DNA of 64,000 bases from Mesonia algae. GTDB lineage: Bacteria > Bacteroidota > Bacteroidia > Flavobacteriales > Flavobacteriaceae. The number at the start of each line of letters is the position of its first letter. The stretch's first letter is position 1. Location: contig NZ_QKYV01000002.1 in the NCBI RefSeq assembly GCF_003253545.1, positions 124,001 to 188,000 of the forward strand, given 5' to 3'. Position numbers and translations under genes: made by a program. Positions 37,309 through 45,525 of this stretch are shown here, piece by piece. Below the pieces are notes generated by a model that searched no databases, was not told the DNA's origin, and worked only from the letters and a program-made list of their open reading frames with translations.

Positions 37309-38442
37309 ATGACAAAATGTAGTCTTGTTATAGATTTAGGATTTGGCGATGCCGGAAAAGGATTAACAACCGATTTTCTGGCATCGCAAAACCCTGAAGA
37401 AAGTCTAGTGGTCCGGTTTTCTGGCGGACATCAAATTGGGCACACCGTAAGTACAAAAATGCTTTCACACACGTTTAGCAATTTTGGTTCAGGAACCTTT
37501 TTGAACGTACCAACCTATTATTCTGAATACACCACACTTTTTCCACCAGCTATTTTAGATGAAGGTCATTTCTTGAAAAATTATCAGCCAAAACTGTATT
37601 TTCATCCGCTAGCAATGATTACCACGTTTTATGATATTGCTTTTAACCGAGCGATAGAAAAACAACAGCAACACGGCTCTTGCGGTTTAGGTTTTGGAAC
37701 TACCATCGCCAGAAATAAAGCTGAAGTTTACCTTTATGCCAATGACTTACAATTTCAATGGGTTTTAAAACAGCGCTTACAGAGTATAAAAACTTATTAT
37801 GAAACTAAAATCGCGCATCAGCCAAAATCGGTTCAAGATTATTACAACAACGAACTAAAAGATTACAACGAAACTTATTTTATAGATAGTTGTAAATCTA
37901 TTGAGACGTTTTATGATATAAGAACACTTTCAGAATTAGCTACTAGTTATAAGCATTTTATTTTTGAAGGTAGCCAAGGTATTTTACTCGATACCCAACA
38001 CGGGTTTCATCCGCATACCACTTGGAGTTACACCACTTCTAAAAACGCCCTTCAGCTTATAAAATCACATATAGGCAATGATGTGGAAATAAATATTTAT
38101 TACGTATCGCGTTGTTATCAAACGCGTCACGGTAACGGACCAATGGCTGAAACGGAAGCTGTAACACTTCAGCATAATGAAAATGAAGCGAATGTCACTA
38201 ACGAGTTTCAGGGTGAATTTAGAACTCAAGCTTTAGCGCCTGAATTGCTCAATTATGCCTTAAGCTGCGATGCTATTCATCATCAAAATTTAAAAGTGAA
38301 AAAACATTTAATGTTAACTTGCCTCGATCAATTACCTAGTTTTAATTACGAGCTTCTGCTTCAAACATTAAATGTGAAATTTCAGACGGTTTACGGAAGT
38401 TACGGACCAAGACGAGAATGTATTAAAGAAATTTCAAAATAA
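37309..38442 (+). CDS. Divergent adenylosuccinate-synthetase-like enzyme
   Basis: 377 residues, against about 430 for PurA. Family landmarks are kept. The nucleotide loop GDAGKG (13-18) retains the catalytic aspartate. GGHQIGHT (39-46) keeps the catalytic His of the usual GGNNAGHT motif. EGSQGILLDTQHG matches PurA's EGAQG...DHG, RHGNGPMAETE matches its R-x-GNGP-x-x-TE, and LTCLD matches LTKLD. Changes in the loops that hold IMP and aspartate suggest a new substrate. The housekeeping enzyme joins IMP and aspartate with GTP, and phage PurZ is a relative acting on dGMP. Its stop-to-start contact with the vWA gene is tight. It is not expected to be the cell's main PurA. Confidence 0.8.
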   Translation: MTKCSLVIDLGFGDAGKGLTTDFLASQNPEESLVVRFSGGHQIGHTVSTKMLSHTFSNFGSGTFLNVPTYYSEYTTLFPPAILDEGHFLKNYQPKLYFHPLAMITTFYDIAFNRAIEKQQQHGSCGLGFGTTIARNKAEVYLYANDLQFQWVLKQRLQSIKTYYETKIAHQPKSVQDYYNNELKDYNETYFIDSCKSIETFYDIRTLSELATSYKHFIFEGSQGILLDTQHGFHPHTTWSYTTSKNALQLIKSHIGNDVEINIYYVSRCYQTRHGNGPMAETEAVTLQHNENEANVTNEFQGEFRTQALAPELLNYALSCDAIHHQNLKVKKHLMLTCLDQLPSFNYELLLQTLNVKFQTVYGSYGPRRECIKEISK

Positions 38443-38497
38443 GATTTTGAAGGAATTCAACTCGACTTTAAAATTATAAAAAAAATCACTAAAATTT

Positions 38498-38917
38498 ATG
38501 ATGACTAAATCACACACAAAATCTGGCATTGAATTAAGTTCCAAAGCAAAATATAAACCTTTAGTTTTTGCTCTATTTATGATAGGGCTTTGCCTAATTT
38601 CCCTACAAGACATATCTATAGAATCAGTGATTCCTTTAGGCGCTGCTATCATATTCTTTGGTCTCTATGTTTTTAATAAAAAGCTTAAAGTTTTCAATTT
38701 TTTTGAGACTCATTTTGTGTTTCAACCAGGAGTTATAGGCAAAATAACGGTGCCTTATAACGCACTTAAATCTTTTGCGGTTGAAAAAAAAGTCATCCTG
38801 ATTACGTATGAGAATTCAGATAAAAAAGAAAAAAAGATTAGATTCCTTGTTAGTCAGATTGAACCTAAGCAATTTCCGTTATTAGAAAGCACTTTAAAAA
38901 GCAAGATTAGCAATTAA
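38498..38917 (+). CDS. Two-helix membrane protein with PH-like tail
   Basis: 139 residues. Two hydrophobic segments (about residues 20-37 and 44-60) with short ends form a hairpin in the inner membrane. The C-terminal ~75 residues (FVFQPGVIGKITVPYNALKSFAVEKKVILITYE) read as a small beta-rich domain like bacterial PH or DUF-type domains. It follows the PurA-like gene by 55 bases on the same strand and ends 22 bases before promoter site 8. The membrane topology is certain enough, the function is not. Confidence 0.6.
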   Translation: MMTKSHTKSGIELSSKAKYKPLVFALFMIGLCLISLQDISIESVIPLGAAIIFFGLYVFNKKLKVFNFFETHFVFQPGVIGKITVPYNALKSFAVEKKVILITYENSDKKEKKIRFLVSQIEPKQFPLLESTLKSKISN

Positions 38918-38939
38918 ACAGGGAACTTCTTTTACAAAA

Positions 38940-38985
38940 TCACTAGTTTCAGTGATGAAAATTTTAATATTCCAAAGTACCTTAG
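38940..38985 (+). promoter_or_regulatory. Island promoter site 8: dyad + TACCTTAG
   Basis: Dyad TCACTA-GTTT-CAGTGA (38940-38955), 22 bases, TACCTTAG (38978-38985), one mismatch to TAnnTTTG. The dyad is the same as site 5 apart from one base in the spacer. The SUKH gene starts 21 bases later. Confidence 0.65.
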
Positions 38986-39006
38986 CATTATTAAAAATAA
39001 GAGAAA

Positions 39007-40059
39007 ATGAAGCATAGTTTAGCCTATTCTAAAGACTTTAAAGCCTTAAAATGGAATGATTTTAATTTTGAAACCCTTCAAATTAAAACCCTTCCTGTAC
39101 TTGAAGATCCTTTTCATTATAGCAATTGTTTTACATTTAGAGATGCCCTTTTAGAAGCTGTTGAAAAACATTCTGGGAAATCCGTTTTTAAACTCTTATT
39201 TATTACTCCAGATCACAGTAATATTCACCAATTTTATGGTGTTGCTTATCTTGAAGGTAAAATTGTTTACGCCTTCGAAATAGAAAAAACACCGCTCTTT
39301 AATGAATGGTACGACATTATTATAGATGATGATGGTGAAAAACCGCTAAAATCTTCTGTGTATTCATTTCAACAGAATAGCTATAGCTCACAACCCGTGA
39401 GTAATTTAAAAAACATCACTTTTCAAGAAGAAACAGGTGCTTTTATAGATCATTTTATCCCAAATCAATTTATAGCCGAACAATTGGCCAAAGAAAAATC
39501 AGATTTCTTAAATCCTTTTATTCAATTGGAAGCTAAAATAGATATGAAAGACTTGGTGCAAACATTTATGACTTTAGTGACCGAAAAGCGATTAAGCATT
39601 AATCCACCTAATAACAACGACGCTATTTATGCAAAGTTTGAAGCAGAATCTGGTTATCCTTTTCCGCAACTTATTAAAGAATATTTAAGCTTGCATAATG
39701 GCATAAACCGCTGTGCTATTATGGGTGCAGAAGATATTTATAACGAATGGAAACAGTGGAAAGAAATTTATGATGATTGGACGCAAGAAGAGTTGTTAGA
39801 TACCTATTCTACCAACGAGGGTAAAGCACTTTTAATGTATACCACACCGTATTGGATTCCTTTTTTCGATTTACAAAATGGTAATTTTTTAGCCTTCGAT
39901 TTTGCACCGAATACTAAAGGTAAAGCCGGACAAATTATTCGCTTTGGTGCCGATCAAGAAATTGGATATATCGAAGCAGAAGATCTTATTACTTTCTTAA
40001 ATAGTTTAAAGGGTAACGAAGGTGAAATTGAAGACCACGAATGGTTTTACAGTGCTTAA
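39007..40059 (+). CDS. SMI1/KNR4 (SUKH) family protein with N-terminal extension
   Basis: 350 residues. The first ~180 residues carry no recognised domain. The last ~160 form a SUKH domain: YAKFEAESGYPFPQLIKEYLSLHNGI, then WIPFFDLQNGNFLAFDFAP (the signature strand pair ending in a conserved Asp), and KGKAGQIIRFG with a helix after it. It probably binds a toxin or partner protein. It is the first gene of the unit from promoter site 8, which runs through large helical, DUF1266 and TPR proteins to the two-component system. Confidence 0.8.
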   Translation: MKHSLAYSKDFKALKWNDFNFETLQIKTLPVLEDPFHYSNCFTFRDALLEAVEKHSGKSVFKLLFITPDHSNIHQFYGVAYLEGKIVYAFEIEKTPLFNEWYDIIIDDDGEKPLKSSVYSFQQNSYSSQPVSNLKNITFQEETGAFIDHFIPNQFIAEQLAKEKSDFLNPFIQLEAKIDMKDLVQTFMTLVTEKRLSINPPNNNDAIYAKFEAESGYPFPQLIKEYLSLHNGINRCAIMGAEDIYNEWKQWKEIYDDWTQEELLDTYSTNEGKALLMYTTPYWIPFFDLQNGNFLAFDFAPNTKGKAGQIIRFGADQEIGYIEAEDLITFLNSLKGNEGEIEDHEWFYSA

Positions 40060-40104
40060 AACTTTCAAAAACACACAACCTATAATTTAGATAATACACA
40101 GCAA

Positions 40105-42591
40105 ATGCCTGCGATTTTTAAAACACATATCATCCCAAAAATAAAAACAACGTCTCTACAGGCTACAGAAACTACAGCTTTGCTTCAGGTTTTAGAGTTA
40201 ATTGACGCCACAGAAACCGATGTTTATAGCAATACTAAAAAAAGTTTAGACACAACAGATACCACAGTAAATTTTACTGAGCAACTGGCACAACACATCT
40301 ATTTTCATCCAGAAATTTACGCTAACGAACAAGAAGGTTTAGAGTTTGTTGCTTCTTGGCTTCCGTTAGTAGAAAACGGATTTTATCCTGATAAAAAAAG
40401 TGCCGACAAGCTTGTGACGTTTTTATATTTTAGCTTGAGTTATTTTCAATCTGAAGCGATTTCAGAAACGCTAAAAACACAAATTTTTAACGTTCTGAAA
40501 GCTTTGATGCAAAGTAAATCTGAAGCCTCATTTCCTATAGCTCGCTTTTTAGTCCACCGTATTTTTGACATTCGTGATGTGTTGAGTTCAGATTTTTTAA
40601 TTCAACATTGTATCATTCATCAAATTCTAAACGAATCCTATACCGTTGTCAATGCTGATAAAACAGTTAATACCTTTCCATTTCAAATAGATAACGATTT
40701 TATTCAACACTTTTTTGATAATAATTGGAGAAAATTCATCACAGAATTCCATCTCCTTTTACCCGTAGGTCGTGTGTATGCCAAAGGCGCTTACGATTTA
40801 ATGTTGCCTTGGTTTTCTGAAGATTTAGCCGACTATTACGATAATAATGTAGAACTTATTTTTGAAGCGCATAAAGCAATAAAAGAGCGCTTCATTTTTG
40901 TAGAAGCTAAAAGTTCAGAATTATTAAATTTAAAAACCTCTGAAGATTTTTATCCGTTAATTGCTTCTTTAGGTGATAAAGTTTGGGATGCTGGCGATGT
41001 GTTATTATTTCATTTTCGTGATAAAGATATCCCGCAAATTCAGTTAGAAAAAAGTCATTTAAGATTTATAGCGTGGCTGAATGCCGATGGCGGAAGTAAT
41101 TTTCAAACCGAAGCTTTTAAAGACTATGGAAAACAAATTCTTACTGAAAATGCAGCTGAAGTGCTTCCCGCACAATTAATTCCGTTTTGGTTTAATAAAT
41201 GTCATCCTAAAACAGGAATTAAATCTCAGACTGAAACTTTCAACACTATTTTTACCAATTTACTTATTGAAGGACGCAACGGAAAATTGCCACAAATGCG
41301 TTTTGGTGATGCCGATTTTGAAGTGACAGGTGCATTTCTAATTCGTGAAGTGTTTCAAGTTAAAGACAACCTAGATGCGTGGCTTCAAGGTTTTATAAAA
41401 GAAGGCATTTCGAATCCGTTAAATCAATTTTTAGTTCGCACATTTTACGATGCAGGAGAAGCATTACTAGAACTTTACACCCCAGAACAACAAAATAGTT
41501 TACAGTTATATTTATTAGAACTAGCCTATACTTCACGAACTGTTGAAGACACAGTTAGAACACAAAATTTACCACTAATTGTTGATGCCTTAGCCAATTT
41601 ATGTGTAGAATCTGGCAATTTTACCCGTGTTAATGAAATTTGGGCTTTAAAAGATATTGATACTTGTGTAATCAAATCTTGTAACGATTTTGCACGCGCT
41701 CATTATATAAATGAAGACCATCCGTTAACGCTTCATCTTGTTCAGGCTTGGTTTAATTATTTAGCCGATTATTATTACAGCTTTACGGAAGAAGCCATTT
41801 GGGTAGAAACGGTTTTAAACACCCAAGGTTGTAGAATGGCTACTTATTTTAATACCTATGAAAATGATATTAGTTTCTTTTTAGACCGTGCATTAAATAG
41901 AATAATAACTTTTCATAGAAAATCTAAACTAAAACAGGCTGAAAATAACGTTTTAGGTCGTATTTCTGAACAAATTGAAATGTTTTTGATTGATTTTCTA
42001 ACAGAATTAGGCGAAAATAAACTCCACAAAAACACCGTAGGATATTTAAAGGATTACAATAAAAATGACGTTGCTAATTTTAACCAGCAACCTAAATTAG
42101 TTACGATCATTGATGCCTTTTACGATTTCCATTTTGAAAGTGAACCACAACAAGAAATTAGCACTGTTATAGAGCAATTACAAACTTCTAACATAGAAAT
42201 TGAGTTTGTAGAAATTAATCAGAATTACGTAGAAACGATTCTTCAAAACCTAGAACAGTACAAGGATGTTGGTATTTGCGACGTTAAACTTTTAGAAGTT
42301 TTAGAAGAAAGAAAAGACGATTTTAAACTTTGGTTGGCTAACGATGAAACAGGACTTGATGCCCGTTTTAGTCAGGCGCTGTATATGACCTTACTGGACA
42401 CCAATTTAGCCCCAGGAACCGATAAAGAGACCTACGGAAACCTATGCAGAAGCTTATTTACGCATTTGGTAAAAGGCTCAAAAATGGCAGCATCTTACGC
42501 AATGGGATTACAAGCAATGGCAAAATCTGGAGCCTATTCAGAAGATTTAACAACCGCCTTATTAGAAGTGGTAAACGGTTTAAATGCTTAG
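40105..42591 (+). CDS. Large helical protein of unknown family
   Basis: 828 residues, cytoplasmic, almost all alpha-helical, low in Gly and Pro. Runs such as LVTFLYFSLSYFQSEAI, LIPFWFNKCHP and ELYTPEQQNSLQLYLLELAY look like HEAT/ARM-type helical pairs. No catalytic motif is seen. It starts 45 bases after the SUKH gene and is followed after 3 bases by the DUF1266 gene, so it belongs to the same unit. A scaffold role is inferred from fold alone. Confidence 0.6.
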   Translation: MPAIFKTHIIPKIKTTSLQATETTALLQVLELIDATETDVYSNTKKSLDTTDTTVNFTEQLAQHIYFHPEIYANEQEGLEFVASWLPLVENGFYPDKKSADKLVTFLYFSLSYFQSEAISETLKTQIFNVLKALMQSKSEASFPIARFLVHRIFDIRDVLSSDFLIQHCIIHQILNESYTVVNADKTVNTFPFQIDNDFIQHFFDNNWRKFITEFHLLLPVGRVYAKGAYDLMLPWFSEDLADYYDNNVELIFEAHKAIKERFIFVEAKSSELLNLKTSEDFYPLIASLGDKVWDAGDVLLFHFRDKDIPQIQLEKSHLRFIAWLNADGGSNFQTEAFKDYGKQILTENAAEVLPAQLIPFWFNKCHPKTGIKSQTETFNTIFTNLLIEGRNGKLPQMRFGDADFEVTGAFLIREVFQVKDNLDAWLQGFIKEGISNPLNQFLVRTFYDAGEALLELYTPEQQNSLQLYLLELAYTSRTVEDTVRTQNLPLIVDALANLCVESGNFTRVNEIWALKDIDTCVIKSCNDFARAHYINEDHPLTLHLVQAWFNYLADYYYSFTEEAIWVETVLNTQGCRMATYFNTYENDISFFLDRALNRIITFHRKSKLKQAENNVLGRISEQIEMFLIDFLTELGENKLHKNTVGYLKDYNKNDVANFNQQPKLVTIIDAFYDFHFESEPQQEISTVIEQLQTSNIEIEFVEINQNYVETILQNLEQYKDVGICDVKLLEVLEERKDDFKLWLANDETGLDARFSQALYMTLLDTNLAPGTDKETYGNLCRSLFTHLVKGSKMAASYAMGLQAMAKSGAYSEDLTTALLEVVNGLNA

Positions 42592-42594
42592 AAA

Positions 42595-43251
42595 ATGACA
42601 CACGAAATTACCCCCCAAATACAAGACCAATTAAATTTATCGGCCTTGATATTAAAGAAGAATTATAAAAAAGCCGAATTAACAACTTGGTCTGGGTTTG
42701 ATTTAGAAAATGAAATGGATGTTAAACAAGCTAAACGTCTTTTAAATGTATTCGGAATAAAGTCTGGTTTGCATTTACGCAATAGTTTGCAGCGTTACGA
42801 AACCGGACAAATGGTCTCTCATAATTTTGATAAACTAGCTTTAGAATTTAGGATGATGACCACAACCGATTTTGATGCTAAATACAATGCAGAACAAAAC
42901 CCGAGAACAAAAGCAATTTATAAAATGGTTTGGAAATACCGTTTTATACTCAAAACTCAAAAGCTTATTGGATACGAAATGGCGTATTATGTTTTTCAAA
43001 TGCGTCTAGGACACGTTTTAGGTTTAATACAAACCGATGAAATAATTTTGCGCCTAGAAGAAGCTAACCATATTATAAAATCTAACTTTTCTAATTGGGG
43101 AGAATTTCATCGTAATGTCTGTTTAGGAGGTGAGTATGTTTTAGGAGCAACTGAACAAGATGTTAGTAAATTTCCAGGAACAGAAACCCTTTGGGAATGC
43201 TACCAACGCTTACATATACAACACGCCGACTGGTTTAAAGAATGGAAATAA
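42595..43251 (+). CDS. DUF1266-like protein
   Basis: 218 residues. The C-terminal half matches the DUF1266 pattern: KTQKLIGYEMAYYVFQMRLGHVLGLIQTDEIILRLEEAN followed by FSNWGEFHRNVCLGGEYVLG. The N-terminal half is helical. DUF1266 proteins have unknown function and often sit beside immunity genes. Its stop overlaps the next start by one base (TAATG), so the two are probably translated together. Confidence 0.65.
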   Translation: MTHEITPQIQDQLNLSALILKKNYKKAELTTWSGFDLENEMDVKQAKRLLNVFGIKSGLHLRNSLQRYETGQMVSHNFDKLALEFRMMTTTDFDAKYNAEQNPRTKAIYKMVWKYRFILKTQKLIGYEMAYYVFQMRLGHVLGLIQTDEIILRLEEANHIIKSNFSNWGEFHRNVCLGGEYVLGATEQDVSKFPGTETLWECYQRLHIQHADWFKEWK

Positions 43252-45509
43252 TGAGTAAAGAGATAATAAACCTTAACAAAAAATTAGAGCGTGCCGAAGA
43301 ACTTTACAAGGCCAATCTATACGAACCTTTAGGAACGCTTCTTAGTAATTTACAAGAAAGCATTGAAATGCTATCCGATAAATATCCAGCCATAAATGCA
43401 AGATATTACCGCATTTATATGCTATATATTAGTGCTTTTGAAGAGCTTAATATGAAAGCTATGGAATCCTATCTGCAAGCTTTAATTAGTATTGGACAAG
43501 AGCTTCCATCAGATTACGAATACATTTGTAGTTTTTATAAAGAATGTAATGAATGGGTATACACCACGGCCTTAATGACCAATCCATATAACGATACTTT
43601 ACATTTACTTTATGCGCTAAAATTAAAGGAGGAACAACGATATGATGAGGCTATATTGACCTTAAAATATATGTTGGAATGTTATCCTGCGCTTACCGAA
43701 ACTCGTTTCTTACTTTGGGAGATTGAAGCAGCACATCTAGAAAATCTATGTCATTCTGACGATGAAGTAGATGCTAATCAATTATTAGAACTAGCTTCAG
43801 AAACCCATAACACTAGTATTTTAAAAGGTTTAGAAATTGATGAGCGTTTAGACCAAGCGAGTCAGAATCTAGCAGGAATTCAGGTGGCTTTATGGGAAAA
43901 TAAGGCTTCTGAAAATAAAAAACGATGGATTGCCGAATGGAGACATCTAGAATTAAGTCATACTACTCGCATTTTACTTGCAGATTATGCCAAATCATTT
44001 ATGATGTACGATATGGTCTCTCAGCTAATAAGTGCTCCAGCAGAACCTGTTTTTCCAGAAGAAAACTATACCAATTTTTCAGAATATGAAAAGTATATGG
44101 AGGCGCTTGTTAATTCTGGTTGGCAATTAGCACAGCATCAATATTTGTTATTAGGAAATTCATCTTATTATTACTCTAAAAACAAAACAACTATAGACCT
44201 TTGTGTACAACGCGGACTGGCTCTAAATCCTAAAAATCCGTTGCTATTGGTATTAAAAGCGCAATCTTTTTTATCAGAAGAAAATTATAACGAGACTGGT
44301 GCGGCTTATCACGAGGCCTTTAAAAACGGACTTAGAATGAGTGAGTATCTGTTTAATTTACTAACCGTTAACAGTAGAATAGAAAGTTGGCAAGGTATTT
44401 TAAATATTGTTACACAATTTCATAGACGACAAACACCAACGTTAAAAACGTTATTTTTTCAGGCGAGAGCATTAGTTAAGTTAGGTCGTTATGATGAAGC
44501 TTTGGTTATAATTAATGAATCACTTTCAGATTATCCATTACCACAACATTCATATGCGCCTTGGTTGTATAATTTACGAATGGTGATTCATAAAATAAAT
44601 CATAACTACACGGCGTTTTTTGAAGATATGCAATCAGAAATCAACTTTTATGTAGATGGTGATTCTGATTATTTTAGCACAATGAATATGTGCATTGAGA
44701 CGCTTGTAGAAATGGGAGATTATGAAGAATGCTATAAATACGCTATATATAATTTTGAGCAAGGGGAATTACCGCAAGAGTTAAAACCAGTTTTTCAATG
44801 GATTTGTTATCAAACTTTTTTAGAAAATCCAGAAGAATTAGGCGAAGCTACAGCAGAGGATTTAATAGATAACCCAATGACATTTGCCCAATACCGAAAC
44901 AACGGATTTATTCAATGGATGTTAATGGACTTTACGGGCGGAGCAAACTCTTTACAACAAGCTGCAGAATTATCGACTAACAAAGCATATTATTTAAAAT
45001 TAGCTTTAGAATGTGGAAGCTCAGGGAGTGATAATATAGCAGTAATAAAACTCTGTGAAACTATAAAAAAAGAAGCTCCAGAAGCCAGAGATTGGAAAGT
45101 AGATTTTGCTTATGCCTCTGCTTTACAACAAGAAAAACGCTACGAAGAGAGTTTGGTGGCGCACAACGATTTGTTACAACGTTATACGGAATATACCTTT
45201 TTTAATTTTGAAAAAAATGAGTTTCATAAGATGTTAAAAACCGCAAAAGACACGATGAAAGATTTAGGAAATGTAGAAGATTACACCAAATACAACGCAA
45301 TGTATTTAAGTAAGGATAATCCGTCTGAAATGGCCTTATTAGATCATTTAGAAATAGCACAAACACATTATAAAGAAGATTTATTTCTTCAGCATAATTT
45401 ACTAGAAAGCATTTCTAAGCTAGATATTGAATTTGAAAATGGAGAATTACAAATGTTAAAAGAAATGAAATCTAAAATAAGAACTGACTATTTCAATCAA
45501 AGAGATTAA
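43251..45509 (+). CDS. Large TPR-like protein
   Basis: 752 residues from the ATG at 43251, which overlaps the upstream stop as TAATG; the in-frame ATG three codons earlier is less likely. It is made of tetratricopeptide-like helix pairs, for example GAAYHEAFKNGLRM, LVKLGRYDEALVIINESL and LQQEKRYEESLVAHNDLL. Cytoplasmic and acidic. TPR arrays bind peptides or partner proteins. It is placed just upstream of a TPR-containing histidine kinase. Confidence 0.75.
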   Translation: MSKEIINLNKKLERAEELYKANLYEPLGTLLSNLQESIEMLSDKYPAINARYYRIYMLYISAFEELNMKAMESYLQALISIGQELPSDYEYICSFYKECNEWVYTTALMTNPYNDTLHLLYALKLKEEQRYDEAILTLKYMLECYPALTETRFLLWEIEAAHLENLCHSDDEVDANQLLELASETHNTSILKGLEIDERLDQASQNLAGIQVALWENKASENKKRWIAEWRHLELSHTTRILLADYAKSFMMYDMVSQLISAPAEPVFPEENYTNFSEYEKYMEALVNSGWQLAQHQYLLLGNSSYYYSKNKTTIDLCVQRGLALNPKNPLLLVLKAQSFLSEENYNETGAAYHEAFKNGLRMSEYLFNLLTVNSRIESWQGILNIVTQFHRRQTPTLKTLFFQARALVKLGRYDEALVIINESLSDYPLPQHSYAPWLYNLRMVIHKINHNYTAFFEDMQSEINFYVDGDSDYFSTMNMCIETLVEMGDYEECYKYAIYNFEQGELPQELKPVFQWICYQTFLENPEELGEATAEDLIDNPMTFAQYRNNGFIQWMLMDFTGGANSLQQAAELSTNKAYYLKLALECGSSGSDNIAVIKLCETIKKEAPEARDWKVDFAYASALQQEKRYEESLVAHNDLLQRYTEYTFFNFEKNEFHKMLKTAKDTMKDLGNVEDYTKYNAMYLSKDNPSEMALLDHLEIAQTHYKEDLFLQHNLLESISKLDIEFENGELQMLKEMKSKIRTDYFNQRD

Positions 45510-45514
45510 GTTTG
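45507..45514 (+). promoter_or_regulatory. Candidate -7 element (TAAGTTTG) for the two-component genes
   Basis: TAnnTTTG match overlapping the TPR gene stop, 12 bases before the histidine kinase ATG. No island dyad lies at the matching distance upstream, and no good TTG is seen at -33, so it may allow weak basal expression of the regulators inside the unit from site 8. Confidence 0.4.
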
Positions 45515-45525
45515 TCTTTTCTTTA

